The position numbers and the translations under genes are program-made. Source: an uncultured Oscillibacter sp. (lineage in GTDB: Bacteria; Bacillota; Clostridia; Oscillospirales; Oscillospiraceae). From it: a stretch of DNA of 18,748 bases. Below, in pieces: positions 1-7,088 of the stretch. How positions within the stretch are numbered: position 1 is the stretch's first letter; each line of letters begins with the position of its first letter. The notes under the pieces were generated by a model. That model was not told the origin of the DNA. It ran no database searches and saw only the letters and a list, made by a program, of their open reading frames with translations. The stretch lies in assembly GCA_910585245.1 (NCBI GenBank), contig CAJUCO010000047.1, positions 1-18,748 of the forward strand, written 5' to 3'.

Positions 1-1404
1 AAGCAGCGGGGCATCTCCGTCACCTCCTCCGTCATGCAGTTCCAGCACGACGGCTATTGCGTCAACATTCTGGACACCCCGGGACACCAGGATTTCTCCG
101 AGGACACCTACCGCACTCTCATGGCGGCGGACTCCGCCGTCATGGTCATTGACGCCGCCAAGGGCGTGGAGCCTCAGACGCGGAAGCTCTTCCGGGTCTG
201 TGCCCTGCGGCACATTCCCATTTTCACCTTTATCAACAAGATGGACCGGGAGAGCCGGGACCCCCTGGAGCTCTGCGGCGAGGTGGAGGCAGAGCTGGGC
301 ATCGACACCTACCCCGTCAACTGGCCCATCGGTTCCGGGAAGGAGTTCCAAGGGGTCTATGACCGGGAGTCCGCCCATATCCTCTTCTTCTCCGGCCAGG
401 GCCACGGCAAAAAGGCCGGGGCCACCGCCGTGGACCTGGAGGACCCTGCCGTCGGGGAGATGATCGGCCAGAACCGCTGGCGGCAGCTCCAGGAGGAGGT
501 GGAGCTGCTGGGGGCGGGCCGGGACTTTGACCTGGAGGCTGTCCGGGCCGGGACCCTCTCCCCCGTCTTCTTCGGGTCCGCCCTGACCAACTTCGGCGTG
601 GAGCCCTTTTTGAAAGCCTTCCTCCGCATGACCTCCGCCCCCTTGAGCCGCGTGGCGGGAGAGGAGGAGGTCGACGCCTTCTCCCCGGACTTCTCCGCCT
701 TTGTCTTCAAGATTCAGGCCAACATGAACAAGGCCCACCGGGACCGGCTGGCCTTCATGCGCATCTGCTCCGGCCGCTTCCAGCGGGACGCGGAGTATTT
801 CCACGTCCAGTCCGGCAAAAAAATGCGCCTGAGCCAGCCCCAGCAGATGATGGCCGCCGAACGGGAGATTGTGGACGAGGCCTACGCCGGGGACATCATC
901 GGCGTGTTTGACCCCGGCATTTTCTCCATCGGGGACACCGTGACGGTCCCGGGGAAAAAATTCCGCTACGCGGGCATCCCCACCTTCGAGCCGGAGCACT
1001 TCATGCGGGTGGCCCCCAAGGACACCATGAAGCGCAAGCAGTTCATCAAAGGCACGGAGCAAATCGCCCAGGAGGGCGCCATCCAGATTTTCAAGCGCCC
1101 CGGCAGCGGCATGGAGGAGGTGGTGGTGGGTGTGGTAGGCACCTTGCAGTTCGACGTGTTCCAGTACCGCATGAGGGCGGAGTACGGCGTGGAGCTCTAC
1201 ATGGAAGGCCTGCCCTATGACCATCTGCGGCTCATCACCCAGTGCCCCTGCAAGCCCGACGAGCTGGTTCTCTGCACCGGCGCGGCGGTGCTGGAGGACT
1301 TCAAGGACCGGCTGCTGGTGGCTTTTGGCGGCGAGTGGTCCGTGGGCTTTTTGACCAAGCACAACCCCGGTCTGGTGCTGGAGGACGCTTTGAGCGTGTC
1401 ATGA
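1..1404 (+). CDS. prfC: Peptide chain release factor 3 (RF3), 5'-truncated by window edge
   Basis: RF3 is a translational GTPase that recycles RF1/RF2 from the ribosome after peptide release. The reading frame is open from base 1, so the real start and the P-loop (G1) lie upstream; about 467 residues are visible of a family length near 530. Seen: the switch I stretch KQRGISVTSSVMQF at the first codons, G3 motif DTPGH, G4 motif NKMD, the WPIGSGKEFQGVYD segment and the FVFKIQANMNKAHRDRLAFMR domain-II signature, all characteristic of RF3 rather than EF-G. The C-terminal domain (LQFDVFQYRMRAEYGVE) is complete. The stop codon overlaps the ATG of the following response regulator (ATGA at 1401-1404), implying translational coupling. 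Upstream operon structure cannot be seen. Family assignment is secure. Confidence 0.97.
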   Translation, partial: KQRGISVTSSVMQFQHDGYCVNILDTPGHQDFSEDTYRTLMAADSAVMVIDAAKGVEPQTRKLFRVCALRHIPIFTFINKMDRESRDPLELCGEVEAELGIDTYPVNWPIGSGKEFQGVYDRESAHILFFSGQGHGKKAGATAVDLEDPAVGEMIGQNRWRQLQEEVELLGAGRDFDLEAVRAGTLSPVFFGSALTNFGVEPFLKAFLRMTSAPLSRVAGEEEVDAFSPDFSAFVFKIQANMNKAHRDRLAFMRICSGRFQRDAEYFHVQSGKKMRLSQPQQMMAAEREIVDEAYAGDIIGVFDPGIFSIGDTVTVPGKKFRYAGIPTFEPEHFMRVAPKDTMKRKQFIKGTEQIAQEGAIQIFKRPGSGMEEVVVGVVGTLQFDVFQYRMRAEYGVELYMEGLPYDHLRLITQCPCKPDELVLCTGAAVLEDFKDRLLVAFGGEWSVGFLTKHNPGLVLEDALSVS

Positions 1405-2096
1405 AATCAATTTTAATTGTGGAAGACGACCGGGCCCTGGGGGACGGGCTGTGTCTGGCCCTGAAAAGCCCGGAGGCGGAGCCCACTTTGTGCCGGACCC
1501 TCTCTGCCGCCCGGTCCTCTCTGGCGGCGGGGGACTTTGACCTGCTGGTGCTGGACGTGAACCTTCCCGACGGCAGCGGGCTGGACTTTCTCCAACAGCT
1601 CCGGGCCAGGGGCGAAACCATACCCGTCATTCTGCTGACCGCCAACGACATGGAGACGGACATCGTGGCGGGGCTGGAGTCCGGGGCGGACGATTACGTC
1701 ACCAAGCCCTTCTCCCTGGCGGTGCTCCGGGCCCGGGTCAACGCCCAGCTCCGCCGGGATCGCGGGGACGTCCAAAGCGGCCCCTTGGTCCTGGGCGGGT
1801 TCTCCTTTGACTTTGACCGCATGGAGTTCCGGCGGGACGGGCGGAGCGTGGATTTGAGCAAGACGGAGCAAAAGCTCCTCCGCATTCTGGTGGAGAACCG
1901 GGGCCGGACCCTGCCCCGGGAGCTGCTGGTGGACCGGGTCTGGACCGACGGAGCGGAATATGTGGATGAAAACGCCCTGTCCGTGACGGTAAAGCGGCTC
2001 CGGGGAAAGCTGGAGGAGACCCCCTCCAAGCCCCGGTTTTTGAAAACCGTCTACGGCATCGGCTACACCTGGGCCACCGGGGAGAAAGAGGGCTGA
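1401..2096 (+). CDS. OmpR/PhoB-family response regulator
   Basis: This 231-residue two-component response regulator is predicted to bind DNA when phosphorylated by the kinase encoded just downstream. The receiver domain (about 1-120) has the acidic pair D9/D10, phospho-acceptor D52 (LVLDVNLPDGSG), T80 and K102 (VTKPF). The C-terminal winged helix (about 130-228) has the usual RELLVDRVW and LRGKLE...VYGIGYTW segments. I chose the ATG at 1401 because the receiver domain begins there exactly (MKSILIVEDD) and it overlaps the prfC stop by 4 nt; an upstream in-frame extension would run antiparallel to no known domain. It resembles regulators of small VanR- or Bce-like systems that usually sit next to an ABC transporter, but none is present here. 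The target genes are unknown. Confidence 0.95.
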   Translation: MKSILIVEDDRALGDGLCLALKSPEAEPTLCRTLSAARSSLAAGDFDLLVLDVNLPDGSGLDFLQQLRARGETIPVILLTANDMETDIVAGLESGADDYVTKPFSLAVLRARVNAQLRRDRGDVQSGPLVLGGFSFDFDRMEFRRDGRSVDLSKTEQKLLRILVENRGRTLPRELLVDRVWTDGAEYVDENALSVTVKRLRGKLEETPSKPRFLKTVYGIGYTWATGEKEG

Positions 2097-2099
2097 GGC

Positions 2100-2999
2100 A
2101 TGACGGGCGCGGGATACGGCCTCCTTGCCGTTTTGCTCCTGGCGTCGGCGGCGCTGTTCCTCTGGAACCGCTGGCGGATGCGCCGCCTGCTCCGACGTTT
2201 GGACCGGATGCTGGACGAGGCTATCCGGGGAGACTTTCGGGAGGAGGCTTTTGACGAAACCCTGCTCTCCGCCGTGGAAACAAAACTGGCCCACTACCTC
2301 GGCGCCTCCGCCGTCTCCGCCGTTCATCTCCGGGAAGAGCGGGACAAAATCAAGTCCCTCATCGCCGACATCTCCCACCAGACCAAAACTCCCATCGCCA
2401 ACGTGCTGCTCTACACCCAGCTTCTGGAGGAACAGGCCCCGGAGGATTGCCGGGCCTGCACCGCCGCCCTGGGGGAACAGGCGCGAAAGCTCCAATCCCT
2501 CATTGAGGCGCTGGTAAAAACCTCCCGCTTAGAGACGGGGGTGCTGGTTCTCCACCCCCGGCCGGGGCCTCTGGGGCCCATGCTGGAGGCGGCGGCGGGC
2601 CAGCTTGTCCCCAGGGCGGCGGAAAAAGGCCTGGAGCTGGTGCTGGAGCCCACTGCAGTGGAGGCGGTCTTTGACCCCAAGTGGACGGCGGAGGCGGTGT
2701 GCAACCTCATTGACAACGCCGTGAAATACACCCCGGCAGGCCGGGTCACCGTCAGCGCCCGGGCCTATGAGCTCTTCGCCCGGGTGGACGTGGAGGACAC
2801 CGGCCCCGGCATCCCGGAGGAGGAGCTGGCCAAGCTCTTCCAGCGGTTCTACCGGGGCGGGGCGGCCTCCGGCGCGGAGGGCGTGGGCGTGGGGCTCTAC
2901 CTGGTCCGGCAGATTGCCCAGGGCCAGGGCGGGTATGTAAAGGCCTTCTCCCAGCCTGGGAAGGGGGCCAAGTTCTCCTTGTTCCTGCCCAGAAACTGA
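2100..2999 (+). CDS. Small sensor histidine kinase with one N-terminal membrane segment
   Basis: This 299-residue histidine kinase starts 3 nt after the response regulator stop, with GAGG as its ribosome-binding site, so the two form a cognate pair. One hydrophobic segment spans about residues 5-22 and no extracellular domain is visible. The dimerisation/phospho-acceptor helix carries DISHQTKTPIAN with H93. The ATPase domain has the N box CNLIDNAVKYTP (201-212), the G1 box DTGPGIP (233-239) and the G2 box GVGVGLYL (261-268), so it looks catalytically intact. The DISHQTKTP variant is typical of clostridial kinases next to FtsX-type ABC transporters (recalled family knowledge). With only one membrane segment and no transporter here, the signal is unclear; sensing in or at the membrane through a partner protein is an inference. 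Confidence 0.94.
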   Translation: MTGAGYGLLAVLLLASAALFLWNRWRMRRLLRRLDRMLDEAIRGDFREEAFDETLLSAVETKLAHYLGASAVSAVHLREERDKIKSLIADISHQTKTPIANVLLYTQLLEEQAPEDCRACTAALGEQARKLQSLIEALVKTSRLETGVLVLHPRPGPLGPMLEAAAGQLVPRAAEKGLELVLEPTAVEAVFDPKWTAEAVCNLIDNAVKYTPAGRVTVSARAYELFARVDVEDTGPGIPEEELAKLFQRFYRGGAASGAEGVGVGLYLVRQIAQGQGGYVKAFSQPGKGAKFSLFLPRN

Positions 3000-3017
3000 A
3001 CAGCAAAGGAGCGTCTT

Positions 3018-3515
3018 ATGAAACTGGATTATGTGCCCGTGGGCCGGATTGTAAGCGTCCACGGCATTCGGGGGGAGCTACGGGTTTTGCCCCTGGAGGG
3101 GGAGGCGGATTTCCTCACCGGCTTTCAAACCTTTTATCTGGAGGGACAACCTGTCTCCCCTACCGCCTGCCGGGTCCACAAGGGCATGGCCCTTCTCAAA
3201 CTCGCCGGTGTGGAGGACCGCACCGCCGCCGAGGCTCTTCGGGGAGAGGAACTGCTGGTCCGCCGGAAGGACGCCCACCTTCCCGAGGGGACGTTTTTTG
3301 ACGGGGAACTGATCGGCCTGGACGTGTACGACGGGGAGACCGGGGAATGCGTAGGGGAGCTGGTGAAGGTGGACCGCTATCCCGCCAGCAAGGTCTACAC
3401 CGTCCGGGGCGTGAAGGAGTTTCTGGTCCCGGCGGTGAAGGACGCCTTCATCCTGTCTGTGGACCTGGAGAACAACCGGATGGACATCCGGGTCTGGGAA
3501 GGGCTGGTAGAATGA
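3018..3515 (+). CDS. rimM: Ribosome maturation factor RimM
   Basis: RimM binds ribosomal protein S19 and assists maturation of the 30S head. The 165-residue length fits the family (about 165-185). The N-terminal RimM barrel shows VPVGRIVSVHGIRGELRVLPL, and the C-terminal PRC-barrel shows LIGLDVYDGETGECVGEL and the terminal EFLVPAVKDAFILSVDLENNRM, which is diagnostic. The start at 3018 has AAAGGAG at 3006-3012. It lies 18 nt after the histidine kinase stop, and its own stop overlaps the trmD start (ATGA at 3512-3515). The rimM-trmD pairing is conserved across bacteria, but rpsP and a KH-domain gene, which usually precede rimM, are replaced here by a two-component system. Confidence 0.97.
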   Translation: MKLDYVPVGRIVSVHGIRGELRVLPLEGEADFLTGFQTFYLEGQPVSPTACRVHKGMALLKLAGVEDRTAAEALRGEELLVRRKDAHLPEGTFFDGELIGLDVYDGETGECVGELVKVDRYPASKVYTVRGVKEFLVPAVKDAFILSVDLENNRMDIRVWEGLVE

Positions 3516-4279
3516 ATATCGACATTTTGACCCTCTTTCCCGATTCTGTGAACGCCATGTTGCACGTCAGCATTCTGGGCAGGGCCCAGGAGCGGGGCCA
3601 CATCGCTATCCGGACTCACCAGATCCGGCAGTACACAACAAACAAGCAGATGCAGGTGGACGACTACCCCTACGGCGGGGGCCGGGGAGCCGTGATGCAG
3701 GCGGACCCCCTTTACCGCTGCTGGGCCCATGTTATTGAAACCCACGGGCCGGGGCGGACCATCTTCCTCTCCCCTTGCGGCCGGACGTTCACCCAGGAGA
3801 CCGCCAAAGAACTGAAAGAAAAGTACTCCCATCTCATCCTGGTCTGCGGCCATTACGAGGGGGTGGACCAGCGCTTTTTGGACGAGTGCGTGGATGAGGA
3901 GATCTCCATGGGGGACTTTGTCCTCACCGGCGGGGAGATTCCCGCCATGGCGGTGGCGGACGCGGTGTGCCGCATGGTGCCCGGGGTTTTGCCGGACGAG
4001 GAGTGCTTTCAGGAGGAGTCCCACTGGAACAGCCTTTTGGAGTACCCCCAGTACTCCCGGCCTGCTGTGTGGCACGACCGGGCGGTGCCAGAAATTCTCC
4101 TCTCCGGGGACCACGGGAAGGTGGCGGCGTGGCGAAAGAAGGAGAGCTATAAGCGGACCATGCGCCGCCGTCCGGATCTGTTCGCGAAGTTTGACGAGAG
4201 CCAATTGACCACCAAGGCGGAAAAAAGAGTCCTCCAGGAGGCCAGAGACGAGTTGGCCCGGGAGAACGAAGACGTGTAA
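3512..4279 (+). CDS. trmD: tRNA (guanine-37-N1)-methyltransferase TrmD
   Basis: TrmD makes m1G37 in tRNAs from S-adenosylmethionine, preventing +1 frameshifting. The 255-residue protein has the trefoil-knot SPOUT motifs: LTLFP (6-10), DDYPYGGGRGAVM (50-62), LVCGHYEGVDQRFLDE (110-125), EISMGDFVLTGGE (130-142) and PQYSRP (179-184). The family EDSF motif around the catalytic Asp (Asp169 in E. coli) reads EESH here, with Glu at residue 169. I recall the same change in other clostridial TrmD proteins, so activity is expected. The start at 3512 gives the canonical N-terminus and a 4-nt overlap with rimM; the frame is open further upstream only as readthrough of rimM sequence. A terminator follows at once, so rplS is not the next gene as it is in many genomes. 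Confidence 0.97.
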   Translation: MNIDILTLFPDSVNAMLHVSILGRAQERGHIAIRTHQIRQYTTNKQMQVDDYPYGGGRGAVMQADPLYRCWAHVIETHGPGRTIFLSPCGRTFTQETAKELKEKYSHLILVCGHYEGVDQRFLDECVDEEISMGDFVLTGGEIPAMAVADAVCRMVPGVLPDEECFQEESHWNSLLEYPQYSRPAVWHDRAVPEILLSGDHGKVAAWRKKESYKRTMRRRPDLFAKFDESQLTTKAEKRVLQEARDELARENEDV

Positions 4280-4313
4280 AAACCCGTCCGGCGGAATCCG
4301 CCGGACGGGTTTT
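4279..4313. terminator. Bidirectional intrinsic terminator between trmD and the SLH gene
   Basis: The sequence forms a perfect 16-bp stem (4279-4294 with 4298-4313) with an AAT loop. T-tracts follow in both reading directions (TTTT at 4310-4313 on plus, five Ts on minus). It ends the convergent genes trmD (plus) and the SLH protein (minus). Confidence 0.93.
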
Positions 4314-4319
4314 CCTGTT

Positions 4320-5759
4320 TTAATAGATTGCCGTCGCAAAAATCCCGGTGGGACCGTCGGCGCCGCCAATGACGTCCTCAAAGTCCGAGAAATCCGGGAA
4401 GCTGATTTTCATGTCCTTGCCCATGGCCTTGACCTCCATGGTCATGTCCAGGTCCGCGGAGACGCTGGCCGTCAGGCTGTCCTTGCCGTCGGAGGCTTTC
4501 ACACCCGCTTTCAGGGTCAGGTCAGCGACCGCACTTTTCAGGGCACCGTCCTTGCCCACGGTGTAGGTGATGGTACTGCCGTCCAGAGAGAAGGACATCT
4601 CCATGTCCAGGTCCGCCCCGGCCTCCAGCAGGCCCAAAATCTGGCCCGTCAGGCCGTTGATCATTCCGGCGAAGGCGTCGTTTAATTTCAGCGTATAGAG
4701 GGTGTCCCCGCCGGAGGTTTTCGTGGTGATGGAGTCGATGAAGGGCAACATGGTGGCGTAAGTCTTCCCGGTGGCCTGTTCCATCATGGCGCAGATGGTT
4801 TCCACATCCATCCCCATGTCCATGGGCATCTGGTAGGCGTCCTCACCGGAGCGGACGTAGGCCACGCCGTCTTTTAGCCAGTATTCCATTTTTTCGCTTT
4901 CCGCGGTCTCCCCATCGGAAACGGTGACAGTCATATCCATGGCCATCTGGAGATCCTGGTCCAGAACCATTTGGATGCGGCCTTTGACCTCCGCGTCCGC
5001 TTTTTCCTCCATATCCAACGACCCGTCGGAGCTCTTGAGGTTCATGTTCATGCCCACCTTGGCTTCCACAGAGGTGTCCAGCCCCTGGGCCGCCGCCGCG
5101 CCGGAGGCCTGAAGGGCCCGGTAGGCCTCGATTTTCTCCGTGATGGGTTTGGCGGCCGCCGCGTCTACGGCTCCGCTTTTGATCAGGCTTGCCAACAGGT
5201 AGGTTCCGCCGTCCTTGAGGTCCGCCCCCAGGGCCTGATAGGTCAGAGCCACCAAATCGTCCCGGAGGAAAGTCCCGGTGAACACGGAGGTATCCAGAAG
5301 ACCAACCGTCATGGCGAATTCCTGGGCGTTGGCGCTGGTGAAGTCCTCGCCGTCTTTATAGCCCAGGGCCCGGAGGAGAAAGATGGTGTAGGCTTTCCCC
5401 GTGCAGGGGTCGGACGCGCCGAAGGAGGTTCCGGAGGCGCCGTTGGCAAGGCCCTTGTCCACCAGCCACGCCACAGAGGGGGCGGCGGTGTCGTTCACAT
5501 CGGCGAAGGGGCACCGGAGGTCCCCGGCGGCGTAAGCGGCCTGGGCCTCCTCCTCCGCACCGAAGAGGCGGACCAACATGATGGCGGCCTGGGCCCGGGT
5601 GGGGGCCTTGTCCAAATCAAAGCCTCCGGCTCCGCCCTTGAGCATACCGATGGCGGCCAGCTCCTCCGCCGGGCCGTCGAAATTGGCGGCGGAGGCGGTG
5701 ACGCACAGCAGCCCCGCCAGGGCCAGCGTGGTGAGCAGGATGGTCAAAAAGCGTTTCAT
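4320..5759 (-). CDS. Secreted SLH-domain protein with C-terminal GGADGPTGIF motif
   Basis: This 479-residue exported protein starts with a signal peptide (MKRF, then hydrophobic residues to about 22; likely cleavage after TASA near residue 25). Residues about 27-190 resemble S-layer-homology repeats (ELAAIGMLKG...PTRAQAAIMLVRLFG; CPFADVND...VAWLVDKGLANG; AYTIFLLRALGY), which attach proteins to cell-wall polymers. Residues about 225-460 are Met- and Asp-rich with alternating hydrophobic strands and look like a beta-rich LolA/lipoprotein-like module (WLKDGVAYVRSGEDAYQMPMD); I cannot name that family surely. The protein ends in VIGGADGPTGIFATAIY, whose GGADGPT core is otherwise a signature of the membrane beta subunit of sodium-pumping decarboxylases. 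The start has AGGAG upstream and its own sigma-A promoter. The role is unknown; a wall-anchored surface protein is most likely. Confidence 0.85.
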   Translation of the reverse strand: MKRFLTILLTTLALAGLLCVTASAANFDGPAEELAAIGMLKGGAGGFDLDKAPTRAQAAIMLVRLFGAEEEAQAAYAAGDLRCPFADVNDTAAPSVAWLVDKGLANGASGTSFGASDPCTGKAYTIFLLRALGYKDGEDFTSANAQEFAMTVGLLDTSVFTGTFLRDDLVALTYQALGADLKDGGTYLLASLIKSGAVDAAAAKPITEKIEAYRALQASGAAAAQGLDTSVEAKVGMNMNLKSSDGSLDMEEKADAEVKGRIQMVLDQDLQMAMDMTVTVSDGETAESEKMEYWLKDGVAYVRSGEDAYQMPMDMGMDVETICAMMEQATGKTYATMLPFIDSITTKTSGGDTLYTLKLNDAFAGMINGLTGQILGLLEAGADLDMEMSFSLDGSTITYTVGKDGALKSAVADLTLKAGVKASDGKDSLTASVSADLDMTMEVKAMGKDMKISFPDFSDFEDVIGGADGPTGIFATAIY

Positions 5760-5777
5760 AGAAAATCTCCTCTCTTC

Positions 5778-5797
5778 TCCGGCGGAAAACCGCCGGA
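5778..5797 (-). other. 8-bp hairpin in the 5' leader of the SLH gene
   Basis: CCGGCGG and CCGCCGG, extended by one T-A pair, flank an AAAA loop just upstream of the ribosome-binding site. The transcript from the promoter at 5813-5841 would carry it near its 5' end. It lacks a following U-run, so it is not an intrinsic terminator; a role in mRNA stability or translation control is only a guess. Confidence 0.5.
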
Positions 5798-5812
5798 ACA
5801 GTACGTACTTCC

Positions 5813-5841
5813 ATTGTATACCTGGGAAAATCCGCCGTCAA
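5813..5841 (-). promoter_or_regulatory. Sigma-A promoter of the SLH gene
   Basis: On the minus strand, TTGACG (5836-5841) and TACAAT (5813-5818) are separated by exactly 17 bp, close to the sigma-A consensus. The -10 box is about 54 nt upstream of the SLH start codon. It makes that gene independent of the thioesterase operon that ends 23 bp upstream of this promoter. Confidence 0.85.
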
Positions 5842-5863
5842 GTACAGTTTTTTGGAAACCTTT

Positions 5864-6616
5864 TCAGAACGCGCACAGGGCTGTGAAACAGGACCCGCGA
5901 GGCCCCAGACCCTCCACGAAATAGCCCGCCTCTCCCCGGAAGCCCTCCAAGCGGAGGGTATCCCCCAGGACGGCCTCCCGGCTGTAGTTGATGTAAAATT
6001 CCCGGGGAACCTGAGTCTGCAAATCCTCCGGCAGGGCGTCCCAGATGATGTCGCCGTAGTTCCCGCTGAACAGGTGCCCGTTGCCATCCAGATCGGACCA
6101 GCGGACCTTCCGGCTTCCCAGGTCCTCCCGCGCCTCCTTGGGAAGGACAATTTTCCTGGTCTCCGGGCAGTCCAGGGGACGGTCCGAGGTCATCAGCGGC
6201 TTGGCGGTGAAGGCCGAGGGGCGCATGATCTTCCGGGTCACAGGGTCCACCAGAATCCAGTCCGTCCGGGCGGAGACCCGGAGGCGGCCCGTTTGGTCCC
6301 TCATCTCATAGTTCCGCCCCATGTGGGCGGCCTTGGCCCCGGCCTCCCAGGTGGCGATGTCCAGCACATCTCCCGCGTGGGGACAGTCGTGGATGTGGAT
6401 GGACGCCCGGGAGAGCAAAAACACCTCCCGGTTGGCCCAAAGCACCTCGTGCGTCAGGCCCCGGGCGTCGTAGTCATACCCGGCGAAGGCCCCCAGGCGG
6501 CTTAAAAGAGCCGCCACCCGGACCCGCCGGTCCCGGTCACAGTCCCAGAAAACCAACTCCTCCTGCCGGAAATAGCCGTTTTCGTATAAGCGTTGTTTGA
6601 AATCCTCCATGGTCAA
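5864..6616 (-). CDS. Acyl-ACP thioesterase (FatA/FatB-like, double hot-dog)
   Basis: Acyl-ACP thioesterases hydrolyse acyl-ACP to free fatty acid and ACP in the cytoplasm, setting chain length or diverting fatty-acid synthesis. The 250-residue length and two hot-dog repeats fit the bacterial family. The first repeat contains EVLWANREVFLLSRASIHI (57-75) and RTDWILVDPVTRKIMRPS (117-134). The second contains WSDLDGNGHLFSGNYGDIIW (173-192), holding the Asp-x-Asn-x-His active-site pattern (D177, N179, H181). A TTG at 6614-6616 is the preferred start: GGAGG (6624-6628) lies 7 nt before it but 13 nt before the in-frame ATG at 6608-6610. It is last in a four-gene operon, 3 nt after its neighbour. No clear terminator follows. 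Confidence 0.9.
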   Translation of the reverse strand: MTMEDFKQRLYENGYFRQEELVFWDCDRDRRVRVAALLSRLGAFAGYDYDARGLTHEVLWANREVFLLSRASIHIHDCPHAGDVLDIATWEAGAKAAHMGRNYEMRDQTGRLRVSARTDWILVDPVTRKIMRPSAFTAKPLMTSDRPLDCPETRKIVLPKEAREDLGSRKVRWSDLDGNGHLFSGNYGDIIWDALPEDLQTQVPREFYINYSREAVLGDTLRLEGFRGEAGYFVEGLGPRGSCFTALCAF

Positions 6617-6619
6617 CTT

Positions 6620-7078
6620 CTATCCTCCGTTGTTCTTCCCAAGCGGGCGCAGCCGGGGAAACATCGCCCGAAACACCGACGAGGCCAACATGGCCCCCAC
6701 CGCCAGAGCCGCCGCCATGCCGAAGGTGTGGAGCAAGGTGTTGAGAAACAGCTCTGTCTCCCCGGCGACGCAGTGGCGCATCGCGTAATAAACACCCCCG
6801 CCGGGGACCAGGGGCAGCAGCGCCACCAGCACATAGCCCGTCACCGGGCAGCGCCGGACCCGGCTCATCACCTCGGCGAAAACGCCAATGGCCGCCGCCG
6901 CCAAAAAGGCCGCGAAAATGGTTTTATCCCCCAGCAAATACACCAGCCACCCCAGGGCCCCGCCTACGCCGGCGATGAGCTTTCCAACGCCGTGGATGTT
7001 GAACGTCAGCGTAAAGCCCACGCAGGACAAAAAGGCGCAGAGGCAGGGCAGGGCGTAATGCAAACATACCGTCTCCAT
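6620..7078 (-). CDS. ThrE/YjjB-type exporter subunit, small half (DUF3815-like)
   Basis: This 152-residue protein is almost all membrane-spanning, with about four to five hydrophobic segments (for example LPCLCAFLSCVGFTLTF, FAAFLAAAAIGVFAEV, YVLVALLPLVPGGGVYYAM). It has the FNIHG near the N-terminus and the LPLVPGGGVYYAM motif of the YjjB/ThrE_2 family. In E. coli, YjjP and YjjB together export succinate; in Corynebacterium the fused ThrE exports threonine and serine. Here the two halves are separate, adjacent genes. I start at 7078 (METVCLHY), preceded by AAGGAGG at 7084-7090 that overlaps the stop of the partner gene; an open frame further upstream lacks a ribosome-binding site. The substrate cannot be read from sequence. 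Confidence 0.88.
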   Translation of the reverse strand: METVCLHYALPCLCAFLSCVGFTLTFNIHGVGKLIAGVGGALGWLVYLLGDKTIFAAFLAAAAIGVFAEVMSRVRRCPVTGYVLVALLPLVPGGGVYYAMRHCVAGETELFLNTLLHTFGMAAALAVGAMLASSVFRAMFPRLRPLGKNNGG

Positions 7079-7088
7079 GCCGTCCTCC

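Noticed and set aside
1413..2495. Long minus-strand open frame opposite the first two-component system
   Set aside because: Shadow of the response regulator and kinase; composition is unlike a real protein and there is no ribosome-binding site.
5778..5797. Hairpin before the SLH gene as a terminator of the thioesterase operon
   Set aside because: It lies downstream of the SLH promoter inside the leader and has no U-run after it on the minus strand.
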